DNA of 64,000 nt, from NCBI RefSeq assembly GCF_049274025.1, contig NZ_JBASRV010000077.1; one strand, written 5' to 3'. Below, piece after piece: positions 16,126 to 24,848 of this stretch. The notes beneath the pieces are model-generated. The model was not told the DNA's origin. It did not search any database and was given only the letters and a program-made list of their open reading frames with translations. The translations under genes were made by a program, and so were the position numbers. The stretch's first letter is position 1; each line of letters opens with the position of its first letter. The stretch is from Miniphocaeibacter sp012841535 (GTDB lineage Bacteria > Bacillota > Clostridia > Tissierellales > Peptoniphilaceae).

Positions 16126-16812
16126 ATGAAAAAAATATTAATTGTAGAAGATGATATAGATTTAGCTGAGGGAATAGAAATTGCATTGGGTAAAGATGAA
16201 TTACAGTTCTTTCTTTGTACAAATATAAAAGAAGCTAGAAATATAATGGAGAAGATAGAATTTGATTTATTAATTCTTGATGTAAATTTGCCTGATGGAA
16301 GTGGTTTTGATTTTTGTAAAGAAATAAGAAAGACAAATGGTGTATCTATACTTTTATTAACAGCAAGGGATTTAGAACTTGATGTAGTAAGGGGATTAGA
16401 ATCAGGAGCAGATGATTATATAGTAAAGCCGTTTAGTGTTATGGTACTTAGAGCAAGAATAAGGGCCTTACTTCGAAGATATTCTCAAGATGAAGAAAAA
16501 GAATATAGTAAGGGAATATTTAATTTCAAATTTTCTATTATGGAATTTTATAAGGAAGGTAAACTTGTTGACTTAAGTAAAACCGAACAAAAAATTTTAT
16601 ATTTGTTGGTTTTTAATGAAAATGTAATTCTTACAAGAGAGCGTCTTTTAGAATGGGTTTGGCCAGATGGGACGGAATATGTTGACGATAATGCATTGTC
16701 AGTTGGAATTAGAAGATTAAGGGATAAATTGGAATATACGCCATCAAAACCTAAATTCATTAAGACAATATATGGAAAAGGATATGTTTGGGAGAATAAT
16801 TATGCAGAATAA
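16126..16812 (+). CDS. OmpR/PhoB-family response regulator
   Basis: A 228-residue regulator. The receiver domain at about 1-115 has the acidic pocket EDD (8-10), phospho-acceptor Asp52 in LLILDVNLPDGSG, and Lys in YIVKPF (about 101). The winged-helix output domain at about 128-225 ends in TIYGKGYVWENN. It overlaps the start of the histidine kinase gene by 11 nt. With the downstream ABC transporter genes it forms the common Bacillota arrangement in which a two-component system controls an antimicrobial-peptide or cell-envelope exporter. Confidence 0.93.
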   Translation: MKKILIVEDDIDLAEGIEIALGKDELQFFLCTNIKEARNIMEKIEFDLLILDVNLPDGSGFDFCKEIRKTNGVSILLLTARDLELDVVRGLESGADDYIVKPFSVMVLRARIRALLRRYSQDEEKEYSKGIFNFKFSIMEFYKEGKLVDLSKTEQKILYLLVFNENVILTRERLLEWVWPDGTEYVDDNALSVGIRRLRDKLEYTPSKPKFIKTIYGKGYVWENNYAE

Positions 16813-17716
16813 CTTTGTAATTATTATTTTATTAATTATATCTTTTTCTTCAATTTGCTATGGAATTATAGAGAACAAAAAGAGTAAGAAAATATTAAAA
16901 ACTACTTTACAGACTATTGACTACGCCATAAATGGTCAAGAACAAGATTTAGAATTTGATGAGTCAATGAATTCTGCTATTGCTGAAAGATTAAATAAAA
17001 TGGTTTATATTTACACAAACAATAAAGAAGCCTCAAAAGTTGAAAAAAATAAAATAAAAACATTAATTTCCGATATTTCTCATCAAGTAAGAAATCCCTT
17101 AACCGGTATTATGATGTATTCGGATTTATTAAAAGAAACGAAATTAAATGAAAAACAGGTTAAAATGGCAAATCAGATTTATAAACAATCTGAAAAAATG
17201 GAATTTTTTATAAAAGAACTTGTAAAAACATCATATTTAGAAACGGATTTAATATCTGTTGAAATAGAAAAATGTCCTATTGATGAACTTGTATATCAAT
17301 CCTGTCAAGGAATAGAAATTAAAGCTTTAAAAAAGAAAATAATTATTCATTATAAAGATACAAGAGAAGAAGCGTTTTTTGATATGAAGTGGACTAAGGA
17401 AGCTTTAATAAATATATTAGAAAATGCAATTAAATATTCTCCGGAAAAAAGTAATATTTATATTGATGTAATCCCATATGAAAGTTTTTTATCTATAAAT
17501 ATAAGAGATGAAGGAATAGGTATCTTAGAAGAGGAGCAAGGAGCAATTTTTCAAAGATTTTATAGATCTTCTCAAGTTTCACAAAAAGAAGGATTTGGGA
17601 TTGGCTTATATTTATCTAGAGAAATTATAAGAAAACAAAAAGGATATATAAAGGTATTTTCAGAAAAAGATAAGGGAAGTATTTTCTCTATATTTTTATT
17701 AAGAGACAATAAATAA
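16802..17716 (+). CDS. sensor histidine kinase with one membrane segment
   Basis: The start at ATG 16802 is chosen for GGGAG 8-12 nt upstream. The product is 305 residues. Only one hydrophobic segment is present (about 4-24, FVIIILLIISFSSICYGII) and there is no extracellular sensor domain. The phospho-acceptor His is in ISHQVRNPLTG, and the ATP-binding domain has NILENAIKYS, DEGIGI and GFGIGLYLSR. Such kinases usually read the state of a partner ABC transporter instead of binding ligand themselves; the neighbouring exporter supports this. Bce-type kinases have two membrane segments, so this one is shorter. Confidence 0.92.
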   Translation: MQNNFVIIILLIISFSSICYGIIENKKSKKILKTTLQTIDYAINGQEQDLEFDESMNSAIAERLNKMVYIYTNNKEASKVEKNKIKTLISDISHQVRNPLTGIMMYSDLLKETKLNEKQVKMANQIYKQSEKMEFFIKELVKTSYLETDLISVEIEKCPIDELVYQSCQGIEIKALKKKIIIHYKDTREEAFFDMKWTKEALINILENAIKYSPEKSNIYIDVIPYESFLSINIRDEGIGILEEEQGAIFQRFYRSSQVSQKEGFGIGLYLSREIIRKQKGYIKVFSEKDKGSIFSIFLLRDNK

Positions 17717-17766
17717 AATATAGTGCCAAAGTGAATTAAAAAAAATAAAAATTTAGATATTTTAGG

Positions 17767-17801
17767 GAATGAGTTTTAATTTTGTAGACTCGTTCTTTTT
17801 T
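17767..17801 (+). terminator. intrinsic terminator
   Basis: Stem GAATGAGT (17767-17774) / ACTCGTTC (17788-17795) with one G-U pair, followed by TTTTTT. It separates the two-component genes from the transporter genes, which suggests a separate promoter for the latter. Confidence 0.75.
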
Positions 17802-17886
17802 ATTGAATATGTCAAAGTTGTCATATTTTGGAAAGAATGTGGAAAGATTTCTCTGATATATTGTTATTAACAAAGGAGATGAAAAT

Positions 17887-18558
17887 ATGGAAATTTTAAG
17901 AACAGAAAACTTGAAAAAATATTATAAACTAGGTGAATCTACTGTAAAAGCATTAGATGGAGTAAATCTTTCCGTTAATAAAGGAGAATTTTTAGCAATA
18001 GTAGGTAGTTCGGGAAGTGGTAAGTCTACCTTATTACATATGTTGGGAGGTTTAGATACACCAACATCCGGGAAGGTGATGGTAGAAGGACAGGATATTT
18101 CAAAAATGAAAAGAGATGAACTGACCATATTTAGGCGTAGAAAAATTGGATTTGTATTTCAAAATTACAATCTGTTGCCAATTATGAATGTCTATGAAAA
18201 TATTGTAGCTCCAATTAAACTTGATGGAATAAAACCTAATAAGAATTATATTAATAATATTATTGACTTAATAGGTTTAGGAAATAAGAAAACTGCAATG
18301 CCTAATCAGCTTTCAGGCGGTCAACAACAAAGAGTTGCACTGGCAAGGGCCTTAGCTTCAAAACCATCTATAATACTTGCAGATGAACCTACAGGTAATT
18401 TAGATAGTAAAACAAGTTTGGATGTCTTGGGACTTATTAAAATATCCAGTGAGGAATTTCATCAAACTATAGTTATGATTACTCACAACGAAGAAATTGC
18501 TCAAATGGCCGATAGAATTGTTCGAATAGAAGATGGTAGAATTCTAGGAGGACAATAA
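17887..18558 (+). CDS. ABC transporter ATP-binding protein (MacB/Bce type)
   Basis: A 223-residue ATPase. Walker A GSSGSGKST lies at about 40-48, Q-loop in GFVFQNYNLLP, signature LSGGQQQR at about 140, Walker B ILADEPTGNLDS, and H-loop Thr-His in VMITHNEE. It belongs to the LolD/MacB/BceA group, whose partners are FtsX-type permeases that act mechanically in the envelope. The permease start overlaps its stop (TAATG). RBS AAAGGAG precedes the ATG. Confidence 0.95.
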   Translation: MEILRTENLKKYYKLGESTVKALDGVNLSVNKGEFLAIVGSSGSGKSTLLHMLGGLDTPTSGKVMVEGQDISKMKRDELTIFRRRKIGFVFQNYNLLPIMNVYENIVAPIKLDGIKPNKNYINNIIDLIGLGNKKTAMPNQLSGGQQQRVALARALASKPSIILADEPTGNLDSKTSLDVLGLIKISSEEFHQTIVMITHNEEIAQMADRIVRIEDGRILGGQ

Positions 18559-21059
18559 TGTACAAAGTAGATAGCAGAAAATTTATTAGTGATATTGCAA
18601 AAAAGTCCTATAGAGGTAATAAAAAGAGAAATATTTTAACTATAATAGCAATTATTCTTACAACTTTTTTAATAACCTCTATAATTGGAATAGGAATAAC
18701 CTATTGGGAGAGTATTTCTCAAAGACAGGTTAGAATGGCGGGAATAGATTACAATATTGCCCTTTCAGAACCAAGAGAAGACCAAGTGGAAATCATTAAG
18801 AAAATGGATAAGGTAAAATATGCCGGTTTAGTTGTAAAATGCGGAATAATAGATAAGATTGACAATGAAAAAGTTTCAGGAATACAATTGTATTGGGCGG
18901 ATGATATTTCTTGGGAAAAACAGCATATACCGGCATTTGAATTTGTAAAAGGAAATTACCCGAAAAACAAGGATGAAATTATTCTATCTACAGCAAATTT
19001 AAATAAATTGGGAATAGGAAATCCGAAAATTGGAATGGATATAAATGCAAATTATTATCCCTTATCATCTAAAGTCGATAAAAAGGAGTCAACTGATTTT
19101 AACTTTAAATTATCAGGTTATTATAAGGATTACACCGGTAAATCAAAAGCCTATATTTCTAAGGAATTCTATGACTCTACAGGAGCAAGGCAAACGGATT
19201 TTACCCAGGGAAGTTTAAAAATATCTTTGAAAAATAATCTTTATAGAGAATCAGAAATTATAGATATTGTAAATAAATTGGATATGAAAGAAAATCAGTT
19301 TTTAGAATCAGATGAGAATTTAATCCTAGATTTTATTAAGACAGTTGTTATATTACTTGGTCTATTAATAATGATATTCCTTTCAGGTTATTTGTTTATC
19401 TACAATACCTTGTATATATCAATTTCTCGAGATATACGGTTTTATGGACAACTTAAAACCATTGGAACAACATCGAAACAGATTAAGAAAATAATATATA
19501 TGCAGGCGATATTCAATTGTCTTATAGGAATTACTATAGGACTAGTAGCGAGTTTTATAGTTTCAAATTTATTAATATCCAAAGCTATTAAATTAATAAA
19601 TCAAGACTTAAGTACTACAGTTATTGGAAATATAAATCCCTTAGTATATATTATAGCTACCTTATTTTCAATAATTGTTGTTTTAATTGGCACAAGAAAA
19701 CCGGCGAAAATAGCCGGGGAAATTTCTCCGGTAGAAGCTATGAAATTCATACTAAGCTCCAAAGGAAAAGAAAATTCAAAGAAAATAAAATCTTTAAATT
19801 TACGAAGTATCTTTCGAAATAAAAAACAATCGGTAATTATTATAGCGTCATTTGTTTTGTCCATAATAATATTTATTAATATAAATGTTATTGTAAGAGG
19901 AAATGATGGGAAAAGAGTTTTAAATGCCATAGTTTCCGACGATATAGATATTAGTAATGAAAGAATAGAGGAAGGGGAGAATTTAATTACTGAAGATAAA
20001 ATTTCACAAGTAGAACATATTAAGGGTGTAAAGGAAGTAAGAGCAATAAAATCCACAGAGGTTAAACTTCCTTACCAAGAAAAGCTACTTGGAGAATTTT
20101 ATAAGGAATTATATAGTTCCAGATATTCTCCGGGAAACTATGAAGAGGACATTAAGGCCTATAAAAATGGAGAGGAAGTTATTTCAAATATTAAGGGTAA
20201 ATTTAATACTAGATTAGTTGGAATAGATGAAAATGCATTTAATAAAATAAATGAAAAGAAGGATAAGAAAATAGATAAGGAAGCTTTTGAAAAAGGGAAA
20301 TTAGCTTTTTTAGAAAATGAACATCTATTTGTAGAAATAAAAGATGTTAAAGATAAAGAAATTAGGTTTTCACTAATAGAAAATGAAATAAAAAAAGAAG
20401 AGATAGTTAAAGTAGCAGATACAGATGGAAATCCGTCTTCCTTTGCCGGAGGTTACAATCCTGTCATAATAATCAGCGAAAATTATTATGATAAAATAGT
20501 TGAAAATCCAGTTGTAGAGTTGTTATATGTAGACTATGAAGAGCCCTATTCTAAAGAAGTGGAGGAAGAAGTTAAATCAGTATTTAAAGATGTTAAGGAT
20601 ATATCCTTTAATTCTAAATTGGATAGCTATAATGAAATGAAAGACCAGGAAAAGCAAGTTAAAATTCTCGGCTATAGCATGGGAATAATATTAGCATCTT
20701 TGGCAATACTAAACTATATAAATATGATGGCTGCAAATATAGAAAATAGGCTGAAGGAATTTGCTATTTTGGAAAGTATAGGTATGACTAGAAAACAAAT
20801 AATAAAAATGCTGAGTAGAGAAGGTTTTGCCTATGGAATAATTTCACTTATGATTTCAGCAATAATAGGGATTCCTTTATCATATTTTGTTTTTAAAAGC
20901 ACAAATGAGTATATGCTACTAAAATATTCTCTTCCAATCTTAATGAATGTAATATTATTTACTATAATAATAATAGTAAGTGTAGTAGTACCACCAATTA
21001 TATATAAATTTTCTCAAAAGGAAAGCCTAATAGACCAATTAAATGATTTAGATATATAA
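18558..21059 (+). CDS. FtsX-like ABC permease, duplicated
   Basis: An 833-residue permease built from two similar halves. Each has a membrane helix, an extracellular domain of about 210-250 residues, then three membrane helices. The first half spans about 1-385 (TM near 27-45, then about 258-385) and the second about 420-833 (TM near 425-445, then about 705-825). The last cluster contains RLKEFAILESIGMTRKQIIK, a typical FtsX coupling region, and the first half has RFYGQLKTIGTTSKQIKK. This predicts eight helices, not the ten of BceB. Its role is likely export of, or resistance to, an envelope-active compound; substrate unknown. Confidence 0.9.
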   Translation: MYKVDSRKFISDIAKKSYRGNKKRNILTIIAIILTTFLITSIIGIGITYWESISQRQVRMAGIDYNIALSEPREDQVEIIKKMDKVKYAGLVVKCGIIDKIDNEKVSGIQLYWADDISWEKQHIPAFEFVKGNYPKNKDEIILSTANLNKLGIGNPKIGMDINANYYPLSSKVDKKESTDFNFKLSGYYKDYTGKSKAYISKEFYDSTGARQTDFTQGSLKISLKNNLYRESEIIDIVNKLDMKENQFLESDENLILDFIKTVVILLGLLIMIFLSGYLFIYNTLYISISRDIRFYGQLKTIGTTSKQIKKIIYMQAIFNCLIGITIGLVASFIVSNLLISKAIKLINQDLSTTVIGNINPLVYIIATLFSIIVVLIGTRKPAKIAGEISPVEAMKFILSSKGKENSKKIKSLNLRSIFRNKKQSVIIIASFVLSIIIFININVIVRGNDGKRVLNAIVSDDIDISNERIEEGENLITEDKISQVEHIKGVKEVRAIKSTEVKLPYQEKLLGEFYKELYSSRYSPGNYEEDIKAYKNGEEVISNIKGKFNTRLVGIDENAFNKINEKKDKKIDKEAFEKGKLAFLENEHLFVEIKDVKDKEIRFSLIENEIKKEEIVKVADTDGNPSSFAGGYNPVIIISENYYDKIVENPVVELLYVDYEEPYSKEVEEEVKSVFKDVKDISFNSKLDSYNEMKDQEKQVKILGYSMGIILASLAILNYINMMAANIENRLKEFAILESIGMTRKQIIKMLSREGFAYGIISLMISAIIGIPLSYFVFKSTNEYMLLKYSLPILMNVILFTIIIIVSVVVPPIIYKFSQKESLIDQLNDLDI

Positions 21060-21077
21060 ACCTTTATATTTAAAAAA

Positions 21078-21107
21078 AGAGGAACTAAAAAAGTTCTTCT
21101 TTTTTTG
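21078..21107 (+). terminator. intrinsic terminator
   Basis: Stem AGAGGAACT (21078-21086) / AGTTCTTCT (21092-21100) with one G-U pair and an A5 loop, followed by TTTTTTT. Confidence 0.8.
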
Positions 21108-21171
21108 TCACAAAATCATAGTTTTTCTTGTTTTTATTATAAAGGGTATAAATATAATAAGGAGAAAGGCT

Positions 21172-21942
21172 ATGAAAAAAAGATTTATTTTACTAATAAC
21201 TTTATTGATTATTTCTATGATATTGGTTTCTTGTATAAATAATAAGGCTAAAAAAATATTTAAAGATTATAATTTAGAAACTGAAAAAATAGTATTGTCG
21301 GATTGGTTTTTGGAAGACGGAAAAAGAATAGAGCTAACTGATGCCAAAGAGATTGAAAATATAACAAAAGCCCTTAAAAAAATTGAATACACAAAATTAA
21401 CAGGAGAGAATATCTATAAATTAGCCATGCCTTATGAAATGAAGTTTAATGATGAAATATCCATTTATTTTGAACCAAGTACCGGACTTAGAATTATTTC
21501 AATAAAAGGTGAAGAAGGAATTCAATATGAAGCAGAAGATAAGGATGTAGAAGAAATTAACAGTCTTTTGAAAGACTATATTAAAGAAATAGAAAAATAT
21601 AATGAATATAGAACTGACTTAAAGGAGTATGATTTCACTACAGATAAAATAGAATTATTTGTTTTGTATGATGAAAACATTATATCTGAAATTAGGAATA
21701 AGGAAGATATTAATGAAATAATAGATAATTTTAAATTATTTAAATATCGAAAATTAGATGATGCTCCTCTTGAAATCGCTATGGAGTATAAAATAAAATT
21801 TAATGAAAATCTTTCTATATACTGTAGTGGAAATTTAGATGTTATTAAAATAAATGATGAAAAATCCCAGTATCTACTAAACAATATTTTTGAAACAGAA
21901 GTAAATAGACTTAAGGGAATTTTAGACAAATATATTAAATAA
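21172..21942 (+). CDS. lipoprotein with two copies of an unnamed domain
   Basis: A 256-residue lipoprotein: basic start, hydrophobic core and lipobox LVSC, with Cys at about 21. The mature part holds two related units of about 95 residues, at about 39-137 and 158-256. Shared landmarks are IEYTKL / FKYRKL, then MKFNDEISIYF / IKFNENLSIYC, then a hydrophobic strand and a terminal helix ending LLKDYIKE / ILDKYIK. A third copy ends the cell-wall protein encoded next (about 331-417). I recognise no family for this unit. It is probably anchored on the outer face of the membrane. RBS AAGGAGAAAGG. Confidence 0.8.
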   Translation: MKKRFILLITLLIISMILVSCINNKAKKIFKDYNLETEKIVLSDWFLEDGKRIELTDAKEIENITKALKKIEYTKLTGENIYKLAMPYEMKFNDEISIYFEPSTGLRIISIKGEEGIQYEAEDKDVEEINSLLKDYIKEIEKYNEYRTDLKEYDFTTDKIELFVLYDENIISEIRNKEDINEIIDNFKLFKYRKLDDAPLEIAMEYKIKFNENLSIYCSGNLDVIKINDEKSQYLLNNIFETEVNRLKGILDKYIK

Positions 21943-22073
21943 TATTCCTAGAATATATATTCACTATAAAGGAGGAGATTTTAAATTTATCATTATGAAA
22001 GTATTATATTTAAATCATTAGGAATGTTTGATTTGATAGTCTAATCTTCTATAATTCAAGGAGGGAAAGAAAA

Positions 22074-23327
22074 ATGAAAAAGAGATTGTTTAAAATAATT
22101 ATATCTGTAGTGTTTGTTCTAGGAATGGTATTCCCTAAAATATCATTAGCTAATGAAAGGGATTTAAATATTTCAAGAATTTCTGGAGCTGATAGGTACG
22201 AAACAGCTGTGGAGGTTAGTAGAAAAACCTTTCCAAAAGGAAGTAAATATGTAATAGTTGCCAGTGGAGAAGATTTTCCGGACGCATTAGTTGGTGGAAC
22301 CTTAGCTACGCAAATAGAAGCTCCTATTCTACTAATTTCTAAAAATTCACTACCAAATTTAGTGAGAAATGAGATAAAGAGACTTGAGGTAGAAACAATT
22401 TACTTACTTGGTGGTACAGGTACTATTGGTGAAAAAGTAGAAAATGATATTGGAAAATTAGCTGTAACTATAAAAAGATTGGCTGGTAAGGATAGATTAG
22501 AAACAGCAGTTGCCATTTCCAAAGAAAGAGACAAACTAATAGGAAATACTTCACCAGGCGGTTCTGGTAGTGTGGCGTCAATAAATGCTTATAATTTTGC
22601 AGATTCCTTATCTTCCGCACCTTTTATTGGGCAAATGATACATAAAAATCTATACTATAATAACATAACATCACTAATGCCATATGGTGGCTGGGAAGGT
22701 TCCTATATGGTAATTGGAGGCTTAGAATCTGTTCCGAATATTAGTGAATATCATAGATTAGCAGGTTCTAATAGGTATGGTACAGCTGTAGAAGTGGCGA
22801 AAGCATATAAAACCTATTTAAATCAAGATATAGACACTATTGTTCTAGTTGATGGAACAGATTACCCAGATGGATTAGCTTCCGCATCAGTGGCAAGTAT
22901 GAATAATGGAGCTATATTACTTACAAATCCAAAAAACTTGTCAAAAGAAACTAAAGAATATATTAATACCAATAAAAATATTAAAAATATAATAATTGTT
23001 GGTGGAGAAAATTCTGTTTCAAAAAATGTTGAAAAAGAATTAGAAGATATAGTAGAAAAAAATATATTTGCAACTTTGGACTTAACAACAGATAATATCT
23101 CTATAACTCATCGCTTAAGTGAATGTATTTTGGAAATAGGGGACAAAGAAGAAATAAAAGAAATTTCAGATATATTGAAAAGTTTAAACTATAGAAAACT
23201 TGAAGGGGATAACATTACTAAATCTATACTACCTGATAAAATTTCCATAAATGATAAATTAACAATTAATATTGATTTAGAAAGAGGCTTTAAAATAATA
23301 GGGTTAAATGGAGATTCAAAGGTGTAG
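22074..23327 (+). CDS. cell-wall-binding repeat 2 protein, truncated by an amber codon
   Basis: A 417-residue secreted protein. A signal peptide covers residues 1-27 (ISLA-NE). Three cell-wall-binding-2 repeats follow, marked by RISGADRYETAVEVS, RLAGKDRLETAVAIS and RLAGSNRYGTAVEVA, each with an ASG.DFPDAL- or DG.DYPDGLA-like segment and an LLGGTGT / IVGGENS strand. Such repeats bind secondary wall polymers non-covalently. The tail (about 331-417) is a third copy of the unnamed domain of the preceding lipoprotein. TAG at 23325-23327 replaces the Gln codon expected there, and the same frame runs on for 22 more codons to TAA at 23394-23396 with matching content. RBS AAGGAGGG. Confidence 0.85.
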   Translation: MKKRLFKIIISVVFVLGMVFPKISLANERDLNISRISGADRYETAVEVSRKTFPKGSKYVIVASGEDFPDALVGGTLATQIEAPILLISKNSLPNLVRNEIKRLEVETIYLLGGTGTIGEKVENDIGKLAVTIKRLAGKDRLETAVAISKERDKLIGNTSPGGSGSVASINAYNFADSLSSAPFIGQMIHKNLYYNNITSLMPYGGWEGSYMVIGGLESVPNISEYHRLAGSNRYGTAVEVAKAYKTYLNQDIDTIVLVDGTDYPDGLASASVASMNNGAILLTNPKNLSKETKEYINTNKNIKNIIIVGGENSVSKNVEKELEDIVEKNIFATLDLTTDNISITHRLSECILEIGDKEEIKEISDILKSLNYRKLEGDNITKSILPDKISINDKLTINIDLERGFKIIGLNGDSKV

Positions 23328-23396
23328 TATGAACTACAAGAGGACTCTAATGATGAAAGATTTATGGAGATAATAAAAAAACATACATGTAAATAA
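23328..23396 (+). pseudogene. lost C-terminal segment of the preceding cell-wall protein
   Basis: Directly after the TAG and in the same frame, 22 codons read YELQEDSNDERFMEIIKKHT and two more, then TAA. This aligns with QYEAEDKDVEEINSLLKDYI of the neighbouring lipoprotein, so a CAG-to-TAG change probably removed it. Readthrough would give 440 residues. Confidence 0.6.
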
Positions 23397-23402
23397 GTTA
23401 TA

Positions 23403-23476
23403 AAAAGAGCCATTCTGACCTGAACCCCTAAATCCGGACAAGGATTTGGGGGTTCAGGTCAGAATGGCTCTTTTTT
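23403..23476 (+). terminator. exceptionally long hairpin terminator
   Basis: A 33-bp stem, 23403-23435 against 23442-23474, with one G-U pair, a 6-nt loop GGACAA and a run of six T. The arms contain GCCATTCTGACCTGAACCCC and its complement and are GC-richer than the surroundings. It acts as a terminator but is far longer than needed, so it may be a mobile palindromic repeat. No second copy was noticed in the window. Confidence 0.8.
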
Positions 23477-23500
23477 ATTGGAATATTATAGCAAATATTA

Positions 23501-23506
23501 TATAAT
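23501..23506 (+). promoter_or_regulatory. -10 box of dinB
   Basis: TATAAT 7 nt upstream of the LexA box and 45 nt upstream of the dinB start. No clear -35 is seen. Confidence 0.5.
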
Positions 23507-23513
23507 AAATATA

Positions 23514-23527
23514 CGAACAAATGTTCG
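23514..23527 (+). promoter_or_regulatory. LexA (SOS) box of dinB
   Basis: CGAACAAATGTTCG keeps both half-sites of the Bacillota SOS operator (CGAACRNRYGTTYC) and its central pattern. Placed just after the -10 and 24 nt before the dinB start codon, it should repress dinB until DNA damage. Confidence 0.88.
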
Positions 23528-23551
23528 ATAATTTTATTTAGGAATGATTCT

Positions 23552-24793
23552 ATGAAGAAAAATAATAGGATAATATTACATAGCGACATGAATTCTTTTT
23601 ATGCATCAGTAGAATTAATTGATTATCCAGAGTATAGGGGTATGGCCTTAGCTGTAGGAGGGGACGAGGAAAATAGACATGGTATTATTCTTGCTAAAAC
23701 TTTAGAAGCTAAAAAAATGGGAGTTAAAACAGGCGAGGCTATTTGGGAGGCAAAAAAGAAATGTCCTAACTTAATAATTTTACCTCCACATTATGAAAAG
23801 TACTTATATTATTCAAGAAAAGCCCACAATATATATTATGATTATACAAATCAAGTAGAGCCTTATGGAATGGATGAATGCTGGCTAGATGTTACAGGTT
23901 CGACTAAACTCTTTGAATCGGGAGAAAAAATTGCAGAGGAAATAAGAAATAGAATAAAAAAAGAACTAAGTTTAACTGTAAGTATAGGAGTTAGTTTTAA
24001 TAAGGTTTTTGCAAAACTAGGTAGTGATATGAAAAAGCCAGATGCAATAACTATTATTAATAAGGAAAATTTTAAAAATATTGTTTGGCCTTTAAAATGT
24101 GATGAATTAATAATGGTAGGAAAGTCCACTAAAAATAAATTAAATAAAATCGGAATAAAAACAATTGGAGACATAGCTAAAACAAAGCCTAATATATTAA
24201 AAAATATCTTAGGAATAAATGGGGTTAAAATATGGAAATGGGCTAATGGAATAGATGATTCTAAAGTAAGGGATTACCACTACAAGCCACCGGTAAAAAC
24301 TATAGGACATGGAATAACAACTAAATCTGATTTAGTAAATAATGACGAAGTAAGGGATGTTTTTCAAGAACTAGCCCAAGACATTTCAAGAAAGTTAATA
24401 GAATATAAATTATTAGCAACAGGAGTTGCAATAAATATAAGAAGTAATTTATTAACTAGAAAAACATTTCAAAAGAAATTAGCCTATCCTACATTTTCAT
24501 CTTTAGAATTAACAAATGCTGCAATGGAATTGTTTAAACAATATGATTGGAGTAGTAATTTGCGTACTATTACAATAAGGGCAATAGATTTAATAGATGA
24601 TAATTATGCCTTTCAAGTATGTATGTTCGAAAATATAAAAGAACATGAAAGAAATATAAAATTAGAAAATACTATTTATTCAATAAGAAAAAAACATGGA
24701 ACAAATTGTATTACCTACTGTAATCTTTTGCAAAATTCAAAAATGCCAACAGATAGTAGAGAAAAGGTTATTATGCCTTATACTTTTAATTAG
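23552..24793 (+). CDS. dinB: DNA polymerase IV (Y family)
   Basis: A 413-residue error-prone polymerase for translesion synthesis. Metal ligands are Asp12 in HSDMNSFYASVE and Asp108-Glu109 in YGMDECWLDVTG. The steric-gate region is SFYASVE, and the fingers contain GIILAKTLEAKKMGVKTGEA. The thumb holds helix-hairpin-helix text (LNKIGIKTIGDIA, LKNILGINGVKIWKWANG), followed by the little-finger domain. A perfect LexA box at 23514-23527 marks it as an SOS gene. RBS ATTTAGGAATG is weak. Length is normal for the family. Confidence 0.95.
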   Translation: MKKNNRIILHSDMNSFYASVELIDYPEYRGMALAVGGDEENRHGIILAKTLEAKKMGVKTGEAIWEAKKKCPNLIILPPHYEKYLYYSRKAHNIYYDYTNQVEPYGMDECWLDVTGSTKLFESGEKIAEEIRNRIKKELSLTVSIGVSFNKVFAKLGSDMKKPDAITIINKENFKNIVWPLKCDELIMVGKSTKNKLNKIGIKTIGDIAKTKPNILKNILGINGVKIWKWANGIDDSKVRDYHYKPPVKTIGHGITTKSDLVNNDEVRDVFQELAQDISRKLIEYKLLATGVAINIRSNLLTRKTFQKKLAYPTFSSLELTNAAMELFKQYDWSSNLRTITIRAIDLIDDNYAFQVCMFENIKEHERNIKLENTIYSIRKKHGTNCITYCNLLQNSKMPTDSREKVIMPYTFN

Positions 24794-24848
24794 TATTAAT
24801 ATACTATAATAATATATAGTGAAATTCAAAAATAGAAAGGAATAATTT

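Noticed and set aside
21963..22013. Strong AGGAGGAG followed by a few codons before the cell-wall protein gene
   Set aside because: The only nearby ATG opens eight codons at poor spacing; nothing supports a real gene, though it may be a trace of deletion.
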